Shown here one piece after another: positions 40,700-49,353 of a DNA stretch of 64,000 bases. The number at the start of each line of letters is the position of its first letter. Within the stretch, counting starts at the first letter, position 1. Under the pieces are notes generated by a model. The model did not search any database. It was not told the origin of the DNA and saw nothing but the letters and a program-made list of their open reading frames with translations. A program made the position numbers and the translations under genes. The DNA is taken from NCBI RefSeq assembly GCF_946187725.1, contig NZ_CAMHSK010000007.1, positions 1 through 64,000 on the forward strand, written 5' to 3'. The stretch is from an uncultured Treponema sp. GTDB lineage: Bacteria; Spirochaetota; Spirochaetia; Treponematales; Treponemataceae.

Positions 40700-41731
40700 T
40701 TATTTCCAGATATAAACAGGATAGCCGTTAATATCTCCACGCAGATGTCTGGCTAAAAGACGAGCCTGAGTTTGAAACAAAATCGCAAGATGCATTTTCT
40801 TTTCTACATACGGATGATTGAGCACGGCTTCTTTCTTTTTCTGATACGCCTGAACCACTGTTTTTCGTGCGGTTTCATTCATAATTACTGCACCGCTTGC
40901 AGTTTTTTCAAATTGACTGGCAGTAACTTCATTGCGATTTATCAGCGAAAGCACAAGTCTGTCTGCAAAAAACGCACGGAACTCTTCCATCAAGTCAAGC
41001 GCAAGGCTAAGTCGCCCTGGTCGGTCACGGTGCATGAATCCAACTGCGGGGTCAAGGCCGACGACTTCGCATGCGCTAATCATATCGTGGTACAAAAGTG
41101 TGTAAACATAAGAAAGAAGTGCGTTAACATTGTCGAGAGGCGGTCGGCGATTTCGTCCTCCGAATTTAAATCCACCTTTTTGGGAAGTAATAAGTTCATC
41201 GAACACCGAAAAATATGTTTCAGCTGAATCGCCTTCAATTCCACGGAGCTTGTCCAAATCATTTTCTCGCTCAACTTTTTCTAGGCTTCGGCTCAAACTG
41301 TCGATTGCAGTTTGAAGGCGTGGAACATCAACTTTGTCTTTGTGGTCGCGAACTGCACGCTGCAATACGGTTCTCTGATTTGCGATTTTTCCCATAATGA
41401 AATATTTTGCAACCTGAGCAGATTTTTCCTTATCATCTGAAACTCGGTACTGAGCTTTACGAAGAAGAACATTTCCTGAAACAGGACCTTGAACACGGGC
41501 AAGGAATTTTCCAGTTTCGGAAAGAAAGCTGATTGTAATGTTGTGCTCAGGAGCAGCACCAAGCAGAAACGGACTTACATAAATGTTTCCAAAACAGACA
41601 ATACTGTCGAGGTTTATCATCGGAATTGAAGCGACGGTTTTATCTTCCACAATGACTTCAATAGCTTCGCCTTTTTTATGAAGATAAGTTTTCTGTGTCG
41701 TAACATACAATGTGTTCAAAAATCTTTGCAT
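40700..41731 (-). CDS. cas1: CRISPR-associated integrase Cas1 (type I-C)
   Basis: 343 residues, full length. Landmarks are RFLNTLYVTTQKTYLHKKGE at the N-terminus, the active-site Glu in GIEGDSAETYF, His in VGFMHRDRPGRLSLALDL, and acidic residues in MEEFRAFFADRL. Cas1 integrates prespacers into the array with Cas2. The start ATG follows the cas4 stop with no gap. All catalytic residues appear intact even though the array and effector genes are lost, so the protein may still be functional. Confidence 0.95.
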   Translation of the reverse strand: MQRFLNTLYVTTQKTYLHKKGEAIEVIVEDKTVASIPMINLDSIVCFGNIYVSPFLLGAAPEHNITISFLSETGKFLARVQGPVSGNVLLRKAQYRVSDDKEKSAQVAKYFIMGKIANQRTVLQRAVRDHKDKVDVPRLQTAIDSLSRSLEKVERENDLDKLRGIEGDSAETYFSVFDELITSQKGGFKFGGRNRRPPLDNVNALLSYVYTLLYHDMISACEVVGLDPAVGFMHRDRPGRLSLALDLMEEFRAFFADRLVLSLINRNEVTASQFEKTASGAVIMNETARKTVVQAYQKKKEAVLNHPYVEKKMHLAILFQTQARLLARHLRGDINGYPVYIWK

Positions 41732-42373
41732 TTACACCTCGTCAATTCCAATTGTTTCAGACTGAATCCGCCGTTTTAGATAAGTTTCGACAGATTTGTT
41801 CCGCCCTGCAGATTCTGGAAAACACTCGTCAATGAATGAACATGATTCGCATTTTCTTTTGTATTCCGCTAGCGGAGTTTTTCCGCTTTCGACAAGTTCA
41901 TGGAATTTTCTTGCAAGTTCAATCGTCTCTAATCTAAGCTCATCCGTAATTTTTACAGGAATTCTTCTGCGGATTTTAAAATAATACAACGCACCTTCTT
42001 CAATCTTACAACCAAGCATTTCTTCAAGGCAGATGACTTGCGCACAAAGCTGAACTTCATCACAAGAATCTTCTTTCGGCTCGCCGTGCTTATATTCAAT
42101 GGGAATAACAGTTCCATCTGAATAAAACTCTACAGCATCGGTTTGACCAGTAATGCCGAGGAAACTTGAGGCGATTTTTAAATCACGCTCAGTTCGCACT
42201 ATACGCCGAGATTCCCCTACTCCGCTGTGAACTTTTTCGTGCTGGGCACGACCAGATGCGGTGAAGAAGTTTTCATGCCAGAGTTGTTCAATATGTATGA
42301 GTGCACACTGCCGCGGACAGAACTTTATATGTTGCAGTCCGCTGAGCAGGAGGTAGTCGGATTCTTGATACAT
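41732..42373 (-). CDS. cas4: CRISPR-associated exonuclease Cas4 (type I-C)
   Basis: 213 residues. The four Fe-S cysteines are present: one N-terminal in IKFCPRQCALIH and three in KCESCSFIDEC. The RecB-like nuclease residues lie in GITGQTDAVEFY, VIPIEYKHG and CDEVQLCAQVICLEE. Cas4 trims prespacers and selects PAM-bearing ends before integration. The ATG overlaps the stop of the cas7 fragment by one base (TGATG) as in an intact I-C operon, and cas1 follows directly. Confidence 0.94.
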   Translation of the reverse strand: MYQESDYLLLSGLQHIKFCPRQCALIHIEQLWHENFFTASGRAQHEKVHSGVGESRRIVRTERDLKIASSFLGITGQTDAVEFYSDGTVIPIEYKHGEPKEDSCDEVQLCAQVICLEEMLGCKIEEGALYYFKIRRRIPVKITDELRLETIELARKFHELVESGKTPLAEYKRKCESCSFIDECFPESAGRNKSVETYLKRRIQSETIGIDEV

Positions 42374-42762
42374 CAGACTGTCACTATTGTTTTGATTTCA
42401 GATAAAGGATTACCATCCAAAGTGATTGTATAATCGGAAAAATCACGGGCAGGCGTATTTCCTGTGTGCTCGCATTTAACTCGATTGAACAATTCATCAG
42501 CTGGCTTTGAACCAAGTGCGGAATTATGCTCAAAAATCACAAGTCTGCGAGTTGTCATAAGTCCTCGAGCTGCAGCACGGTCAACTTCGAACATCTGCAT
42601 AAGTGCTTCCCAAAGCAAATCCAAATCTTCTGTTGAAAACCCTGTGCTTGAAGCGAAATGCGGAGAAACAAAACCGCAGGCTTTGTACAAACCGTATGGA
42701 ACGGTGTATTTGCGTCCCATAGTTCTTTCTTTATCGACATCCTCTTCTTTTGTTACTGCCAT
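42373..42762 (-). pseudogene. C-terminal fragment of cas7 (csd2)
   Basis: An open frame of 129 residues matches only the C-terminal part of type I-C Cas7 (Csd2): EDVDKERTMGRKYTVPYGLY, FSTEDLDLLWEALMQMFEVD, RLVIFEHNSALGSKPADELF. Full Csd2 is about 280-290 residues, so the N-terminal half is missing. The ATG at 42762 is an accident of the junction (GAATGGCAG) rather than the native start. With the cas3 fragment just upstream it marks a deletion that removed the cas3 helicase, cas5, cas8c and the start of cas7. A crRNA-binding backbone cannot form from this piece. Confidence 0.88.
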
Positions 42763-43151
42763 TCGTGTAGTTTATCAAGATATGCAAAATCATAATCTTG
42801 TAAAATCGATTTCAAGCTATTTCCGCTACCAGCAGAATAATCCGGAAGTCCTGCGTGGTGACCTGCAATCAGATATGGAATTACTTTTGCAATCGGGTCT
42901 TTTGAATTCATCTTAGAATATGCATATTGTGCACCAGCTTCACTGTGGTTTACTGATGTTGATTTTTCGCCACGAATATACTTCTGCCAGTCATTGTCCG
43001 CTTTTCCAAAGTCGTGAAAAAGCCCTGCATAGTTTGCCCAATCTGAGTTGTTGAATGTCTTTGCAAAACCAGAAGCAAGGCGTGCAACATTTTTCAGATG
43101 CTCGTCTAAAGTCTGTATCTCTGTTTCGTTTTTATGTGCTATCGCTTCCAT
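42753..43151 (-). pseudogene. N-terminal HD-nuclease fragment of cas3
   Basis: 132 residues, covering only the HD domain start of type I-C Cas3: LDEHLKNVARLASGFAKTF, the HD pair in YAGLFHDFGKADNDWQKYI, VNHSEAGAQYAYSKM, and YLIAGHHAGLPDY. Full Cas3 has about 750-800 residues with a helicase; here the frame stops at 42753 within the junction to cas7. The ATG at 43151 is two bases after the ribD stop. Whether this short HD protein is still expressed and cleaves DNA is unknown. Confidence 0.88.
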
Positions 43152-43153
43152 AT

Positions 43154-44293
43154 TTAAATTACATATTCAAGCAGAATATCGTCATCAAAGCGGGTGCTTT
43201 TTTCAAGGTGGAATTTGAAGGCTTCATCCACAAGATTCACGCCCTCGCCACCGACAGGCGATTTTGCATTTCCACCAAAGATTTTGGGCGCGACAAAGGC
43301 ATAGATTTTGTTCACAAGACCCGAATTCAGCATTGAATAATGAACTTCGCCGCCACCTTCGACAAGCACACTGTCAATCTGCTTTTCACCCAGAATCTTC
43401 ATAAGCTCAAGGACATCGACCTGAGCCTTATGCGTTTTTTCGTCCATGAAGGACTTTGTGCACAAGATTTCAACACCCGCTTTTTCAAGGGCAGCTCTTT
43501 TTGACTGAAAATCGGGGCAGGAATCACAGCAGGCGGCAATCGTTTTGATTTCTCTAGCAGATTTTACGATTTTGCTTTCAAGAGGAATTTTGAGATTTGA
43601 ATCAAGGATAATGCGCACCGGATTTCTGCCAGTCAATTCCCCGGAGTCGTTGCAGAGACGGCAGTTTAGCATCGGGTCATCTTTTAGGACAGTATTGATT
43701 CCAGCAAGAATTCCTGAGTAACAATTTCTCAACGCATGGACATATTCGCGGGATTTTTCGTTTGAAATCCATTTTGATTCGCCAGTTTTACACGCGATTT
43801 TTCCATCGAGCGTCATCGCGAATTTGAGCGCGACATATGGCAATTTTTTCTGTATATAATAGAGGAAAATTGGATTTAAAGCGTCACATTCGCTTCGCAA
43901 AAAGTCTTCTTCGACAAGAATTCCGTGCTCGCGGAGGTAAGAATTGCCTTTTCCGTGGACAAGAGGATTGGGATCACGGCTTCCGACCACGACTCTGGCG
44001 ATTTTTGCCTCGACAAGCGCATGAGTACACGGGGGCTGCTTTCCAAAATGACAGCATGGCTCCAAAGTGACATAAATTGTCGCGCCCTCAGGATTTTTGC
44101 CATTTTGGTAACAATTTTTCAACGCTTCCCGCTCTGCATGGAGTTCTCCCCAGGCATGATGCCAGCCTTCACCGATAATCTCGCCGTTTTTTACGATTAC
44201 AGCCCCTACGAGAGGATTTGGATTCGTGCGGCCTGTACCGAAGCGGGCAAGTTCGATTGCCCGAAGCATGAATTTTTCTGAGAGAGCTTCCAT
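43154..44293 (-). CDS. ribD: Riboflavin biosynthesis deaminase/reductase RibD
   Basis: 379 residues. The N-terminal deaminase has AIELARFGTGRTNPNPLVGA, the zinc motif GELHAEREALKN and TLEPCCHFGKQPPC. The C-terminal reductase has LPYVALKFAMTLDGKIACKT, GINTVLKDDPMLNCR and DSVLVEGGGEVHYSML. It performs steps two and three of riboflavin synthesis. No other rib genes or FMN riboswitch are adjacent. Its last about 86 bases are duplicated at 39391-39476 beyond the cas locus. The ATG at 44293 has no ribosome site; a TAGAAT six bases upstream suggests a leaderless transcript. Confidence 0.93.
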   Translation of the reverse strand: MEALSEKFMLRAIELARFGTGRTNPNPLVGAVIVKNGEIIGEGWHHAWGELHAEREALKNCYQNGKNPEGATIYVTLEPCCHFGKQPPCTHALVEAKIARVVVGSRDPNPLVHGKGNSYLREHGILVEEDFLRSECDALNPIFLYYIQKKLPYVALKFAMTLDGKIACKTGESKWISNEKSREYVHALRNCYSGILAGINTVLKDDPMLNCRLCNDSGELTGRNPVRIILDSNLKIPLESKIVKSAREIKTIAACCDSCPDFQSKRAALEKAGVEILCTKSFMDEKTHKAQVDVLELMKILGEKQIDSVLVEGGGEVHYSMLNSGLVNKIYAFVAPKIFGGNAKSPVGGEGVNLVDEAFKFHLEKSTRFDDDILLEYVI

Positions 44294-44335
44294 AGAGTTA
44301 TTCTATCTTTCAGTGAGGAAATTGTAAACTCGCAA

Positions 44336-44387
44336 AGACCTGTGAGGAAACAGCGGTTGCGTAGCAACTAGCGGTTTCCTCACAGGT
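44336..44387. terminator. Strong hairpin upstream of ribD (15-bp perfect stem)
   Basis: GACCTGTGAGGAAAC (44336-44350) pairs exactly with GTTTCCTCACAGGTC (44373-44387), and the loop holds GTTGC-GTA-GCAAC. There is no T-run, so it is a structured repeat or insulator rather than a typical terminator. Confidence 0.55.
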
Positions 44388-44397
44388 CGATAAATGC

Positions 44398-44484
44398 CGC
44401 TCCGCCGTGGAACCCCTTTAGTTCTGGAGTGAAACGGAAGAATGAGCGCGAGCGAAGGGTGGAAGGGCGGCAGACGATAAAATT
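44398..44484 (+). repeat. Dispersed structured repeat, copy A
   Basis: Aligns with the minus strand of 63066-63155. Both begin GCTCCG, share AACCCC, then ATGAGCGCGAGCGAAGGGTGGAA, and end CGGCAGACGAT(A/G)AAATTC. In copy A CCGCC (44401-44405) pairs with GGCGG (44465-44469); in copy B the same pair reads CCGTT/AACGG, a compensatory double change. ACCC/GGGT continues the helix. Confidence 0.7.
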
Positions 44485-44555
44485 CGCGCAAAATAGAAAA
44501 AACTACACAAAATCGCTTATAAATTGGTAAGATTTGCACAAATTAAAAAAAACAT

Positions 44556-44583
44556 TTGACTTATTCAAATAATGATTTAGACT
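44556..44583 (+). promoter_or_regulatory. Promoter of mglB
   Basis: TTGACT (44556-44561), a 16-base spacer and TAGACT (44578-44583), followed by AAAGGAGG before the ATG at 44632. The preceding part of the intergenic gap (44294-44555) holds only the hairpin and repeat listed separately. Confidence 0.5.
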
Positions 44584-44616
44584 ATTACGAAGTGAATTTT
44601 GTTTTTCATAATATAA

Positions 44617-45834
<1,218 letters not shown>

Positions 45835-45903
45835 ACCGAAAATCATGCGGCAAAACGGCAAATTGCTTTTCTTTTGCCGTGTGATTTTTCACTCTTTGTG
45901 TTA

Positions 45904-45929
45904 CCCCACATCCGTGTGGGGATTTTTTA
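45904..45929 (+). terminator. Hairpin with T-run between mglB and mglA (partial terminator)
   Basis: CCCCACA-TCCG-TGTGGGG (45904-45921) is followed by ATTTTTT. Placed between the binding-protein gene and the ATPase gene, it probably lets only part of the transcription continue, giving excess MglB. Confidence 0.8.
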
Positions 45930-45943
45930 ATTTAAGGAAAATT

Positions 45944-47437
45944 ATGAGCGAACTAGTTCTACAGATAAAAAACCTGTCAAAATCGTTCGGCAAAAACAAG
46001 GTCCTCGACGGAATCAATCTTGAGGTCGGCGAAGGCTCTGTGCTGGGTTTGATGGGTGAAAATGGTGCGGGAAAATCCACCATGATGAAATGTCTTTTCG
46101 GCATCTATGCCAAAGACGAAGGGCAGTTCCTTTTGTGTGGAAAGCCCGTTAATTTTAAGAATCCAAAAGAAGCACTTGAAAGCGGTGTTGCAATGGTTCA
46201 TCAGGAATTGAACCAGTGTCTGGACCGTTCGGTTGCAGACAATCTTTATCTTGGCCGCTATCCAAAGAAATTCGGCGTAATTGATGAAGCTAAAATGCTT
46301 AAAGACAGCATCAATCTTTTTGCATCTTTAAATATGAATGTCAATCCGCGTACAATCATGCGCACAATGTCGGTCTCACAGCGTCAGATGGTCGAAATTG
46401 CAAAGGCAGTCTCTTATGACGCAAAGATTATCGTTCTCGATGAGCCGACTTCTTCCCTCACAGAAAATGAAGTTCTGAAACTCTTCTCTATCGTCCGTGA
46501 TTTGAAGAAAAAAGGAGTTTCGTTTGTCTATATTTCTCACAAAATGGATGAGATTTTCCAGATTTGTGACCAGGTTGCAGTCCTCCGCGACGGCAAGATG
46601 ATTATGCAGAAAAACTCAGAGGAAACTGAGATGGGCGAGCTGATTACAGCTATGGTCGGCCGCTCTCTCGACAAACGCTTCCCTGATGTTGACAATGTTC
46701 CTGGCGATTACTGCCTTGAAGTCAACAATCTTTCGACAAGATATGCGCCTAATCTTGAGAATATTTCATTTAAGGTACGAAAAGGCGAGATTTTCGGTCT
46801 TTACGGACTCGTCGGTGCAGGACGTTCGGAATTGCTTGAATCACTTTTTGGTGTCCGGACAATCTCTACAGGCACGATTTCTTACGCGGGCAAAAAACTT
46901 CACTTTTCAAGCAGTAAGGATGCCATGGAGCACGGTTTCGCTCTTGTAACAGAAGAGCGCAAGCTCAACGGTATGTTCGGAAAGGACACGATTAAGTTCA
47001 ATACGGTCATAACGAACCTTGAAAGTTACAAGACCGGCGGAATTCTTTCTGAACGCAAAATGGCAGAAGCCGCTGACCGCGAAATCGTTCAGATGCACAC
47101 AAAATGTGTCTCGTCTGATGAGCTTATCTCGTCTCTTTCAGGCGGAAACCAGCAGAAAGTCATCATCGGTAAATGGATGGAGCGAAGTCCTGAAGTTTTC
47201 CTTCTTGATGAACCGACCCGTGGTATTGATGTCGGAGCAAAATACGAAATCTACCAGCTGATTATCCGCATGGCAAAGGAAGGAAAGACAATCATCGTAG
47301 TTTCAAGCGAAATGCCTGAAATCTTAGGTATCACAAACCGAATTGCCGTCATGTCGAACCATCGCCTTGCCGGAATTGTGGACACAAAAACAACTGACCA
47401 GGAAGCACTTTTGAAGCTTTCTGCGATGTATTTGTAA
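45944..47437 (+). CDS. mglA: Galactose ABC transporter ATPase MglA (two ABC domains)
   Basis: 497 residues from ATG 45944, preceded by AAGGAAA; an in-frame ATG at 45845 precedes the terminator hairpin and is not used. Two ABC domains are present. The first has GENGAGKSTM, LDEPTSSLTENE and ISHKMDEI. The second has LYGLVGAGRSELL, LSGGNQQKVIIGKW and FLLDEPTRGIDVG. This is the standard tandem layout of CUT2 sugar transporters such as MglA and RbsA. It energises uptake through MglC. Confidence 0.94.
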   Translation: MSELVLQIKNLSKSFGKNKVLDGINLEVGEGSVLGLMGENGAGKSTMMKCLFGIYAKDEGQFLLCGKPVNFKNPKEALESGVAMVHQELNQCLDRSVADNLYLGRYPKKFGVIDEAKMLKDSINLFASLNMNVNPRTIMRTMSVSQRQMVEIAKAVSYDAKIIVLDEPTSSLTENEVLKLFSIVRDLKKKGVSFVYISHKMDEIFQICDQVAVLRDGKMIMQKNSEETEMGELITAMVGRSLDKRFPDVDNVPGDYCLEVNNLSTRYAPNLENISFKVRKGEIFGLYGLVGAGRSELLESLFGVRTISTGTISYAGKKLHFSSSKDAMEHGFALVTEERKLNGMFGKDTIKFNTVITNLESYKTGGILSERKMAEAADREIVQMHTKCVSSDELISSLSGGNQQKVIIGKWMERSPEVFLLDEPTRGIDVGAKYEIYQLIIRMAKEGKTIIVVSSEMPEILGITNRIAVMSNHRLAGIVDTKTTDQEALLKLSAMYL

Positions 47438-47474
47438 GGACCGTCAAAACAGCGACGGTGACAAGGAGTATAAA

Positions 47475-49136
47475 ATGGAAGATAAAGAACTTAACGAATA
47501 TTCAGCACGGCTTAATGAGCTAAGAAAGGACGGTGTAAACCTGATTTCTGCACTCAAACAGGAAAATGCCGCCGCAAAACGCAATAAATTACTTTCGGCT
47601 GATGAACGCGCAAAGCTTATCGCCGGTAATAATGCAAAAATCGAACAGGCAAAAACTGTTGCCGAAAAAAACAAGGCCGAAATTGCCGAAATCGTCAAAA
47701 AAGCTGTTGCACGAAACAATGAGCTTTCAAAGGCAGAAATTGCAAAAGTCAACGCTGAGCAGAACGATGTAATCGCAAAACTCAAGGCCGAATATGCAGA
47801 GAAAATCGTAAAAATTGACGAAGAAACTCTCGCACGCAAAAAGGAAATCGTTGCATCTTATGCCGGCAAAACAAGCCAGAAAGACAACGAAGACTGCAAG
47901 GAAGATTTGCGAGTAGCCGAATACGAGCACAATTCAGCGCTTTTCGACGCAAAAAACAAATTCACTTCAGCTGTGGATGCGGCAAAAGCAATCAAAAATC
48001 AGGCTTATGTGGATTATGTTCAGAAAAACCGTGCGTTCCGCAATGGTCAGACAAATTTCAAAGAAGATTTCACTCTTTCAGTCCAGAATTACATCAACAA
48101 GTTCAAGATGTCGAAATTCCTTCTCGACAACGGCTTGTATCTTGCCATTCTGGTATTCTTCATCGTGTGTATCATTCTCGCTCCACTGTCTGGAAGCGGA
48201 AACCTGCTCTCTCTGCCTAACATTTTCACAATCCTCGAACAGTCATCTGTCCGAATGTTCTACGCTCTCGGCGTTGCGGGCCTTATCTTGCTTGCCGGTA
48301 CAGATTTGAGCGTTGGCCGAATGGTCGCTATGGGTGCAGTTGTCACTGGTCTTTTCCTGCATCCGGGTCAGAACATCGTAACAGTCTTTGGCCTCGGTCC
48401 ATGGGATTTCACTACTTGTAGCATGGTTCTTCGCCTTGCTCTGGCTTTGTTCCTCTCAATTTTCCTCTGCGTTGCATTCAGTGCATTTGCAGGCGTTTTC
48501 TCAGCAAAACTTAAAATCCATCCGTTCATCTCAACTCTTGCAACACAGTTGATTATTTACGGCTTGCTCTTCTTCGGAACAAGTGGTACTCCGGTCGGCT
48601 CAATTGACGCAGGTATCAAAGATTTGATTGGCGGTCGCTGGATTCTTGGTCAGCTTGGCGGCGAGTTAATCACATTCCCGAAACTGATTATCCCGGCAAT
48701 CATCGCAATCATCGTTGCATGGTTCATCTGGAACAAAACTACTTTCGGAAAAAACATGTATGCTGTCGGCGGCAATGCTGAAGCTGCAAGCGTTTCTGGA
48801 ATCAGCGTATTCTGGGTAACAATGGGCGTATTCATCATGGCCGGTATTTTCTACGGCTGCGGTGCATTCCTTGAGGCATTCAAGGCAAACGCTTCTGCTG
48901 GTACAGGTCAGGGCTACGAGCTTGATGCAATCGCTGCCTGTGTCGTCGGTGGAATCTCATTCAACGGCGGTATCGGTAAAATCGGTGGTGCAGTAATCGG
49001 TGTTATCATCTTCACAAGCTTAACCTACTGTCTCACATTCCTTGGAATTGATACAAACCTTCAGTTCGTTTTCAAAGGATTGATTATCATTGCAGCTGTC
49101 GCACTTGATAGCGTCAAATATTTGAAACGAAAGTAA
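47475..49136 (+). CDS. mglC: Galactose ABC permease MglC with a long N-terminal coiled-coil extension
   Basis: 553 residues against about 335 for E. coli MglC. Residues about 215-553 are the normal CUT2 permease: AGLILLAGTDLSVGRMVAMG, KLKIHPFISTLATQLIIYGL, GISVFWVTMGVF, AIAACVVGGISFNGGIGKIG. The first about 205 residues are Lys/Glu/Ala/Asn-rich, with heptad-like spacing and no hydrophobic helix, so they form a cytoplasmic coiled coil. The frame is continuous with the permease, and ATG 47475 has AAGGAG before it. Its role is unknown; interaction with MglA, cytoskeleton or regulator is possible. Confidence 0.88.
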   Translation: MEDKELNEYSARLNELRKDGVNLISALKQENAAAKRNKLLSADERAKLIAGNNAKIEQAKTVAEKNKAEIAEIVKKAVARNNELSKAEIAKVNAEQNDVIAKLKAEYAEKIVKIDEETLARKKEIVASYAGKTSQKDNEDCKEDLRVAEYEHNSALFDAKNKFTSAVDAAKAIKNQAYVDYVQKNRAFRNGQTNFKEDFTLSVQNYINKFKMSKFLLDNGLYLAILVFFIVCIILAPLSGSGNLLSLPNIFTILEQSSVRMFYALGVAGLILLAGTDLSVGRMVAMGAVVTGLFLHPGQNIVTVFGLGPWDFTTCSMVLRLALALFLSIFLCVAFSAFAGVFSAKLKIHPFISTLATQLIIYGLLFFGTSGTPVGSIDAGIKDLIGGRWILGQLGGELITFPKLIIPAIIAIIVAWFIWNKTTFGKNMYAVGGNAEAASVSGISVFWVTMGVFIMAGIFYGCGAFLEAFKANASAGTGQGYELDAIAACVVGGISFNGGIGKIGGAVIGVIIFTSLTYCLTFLGIDTNLQFVFKGLIIIAAVALDSVKYLKRK

Positions 49137-49140
49137 AATA

Positions 49141-49260
49141 AAAGGGGGGAAAGCCTTCCCCTCGCTCCAGACGAAGTGGTTTCGACAAGCTCAACCACCT
49201 CGTCTTTCGCTACCCCTTCTCCTAGGGGATACCCCTAAAACCCCATCACCACAAAAGCAC
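49141..49260 (+). repeat. Structured repeat and terminator after mglC
   Basis: The region contains AGACGA...TCGTCT-type pairing (AGACGAAGTGGTTTCGACAA with CTCAACCACCTCGTCT), that is GTGGTT/AACCAC and AGACGA/TCGTCT arms around TTCGACAAGCTC. It also has GGGG tracts that can pair with CCCC tracts (AGGGG/CCCCT near 49232-49246). It likely combines a REP-like element with the operon terminator. Confidence 0.55.
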
Positions 49261-49353
49261 CGCACATCCGCACTAACAATTTTTTCTGTAGATTTTTAGA
49301 CCATTATCCTTTATAATAGAAGAAATATTCAATTCATACAAATTGGAGACTTT

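Noticed and set aside
42373-42762. Stand-alone small effector or anti-CRISPR protein
   Set aside because: Its sequence is the contiguous C-terminal end of Csd2 and its ATG arises at the deletion joint.
47444-47839. Minus-strand frame of 131 residues opposite the mglC extension
   Set aside because: It is the shadow of a Lys/Glu/Ala-rich coiled coil, which gives Ser/Phe/Ala-rich antisense frames; there is no start signal.
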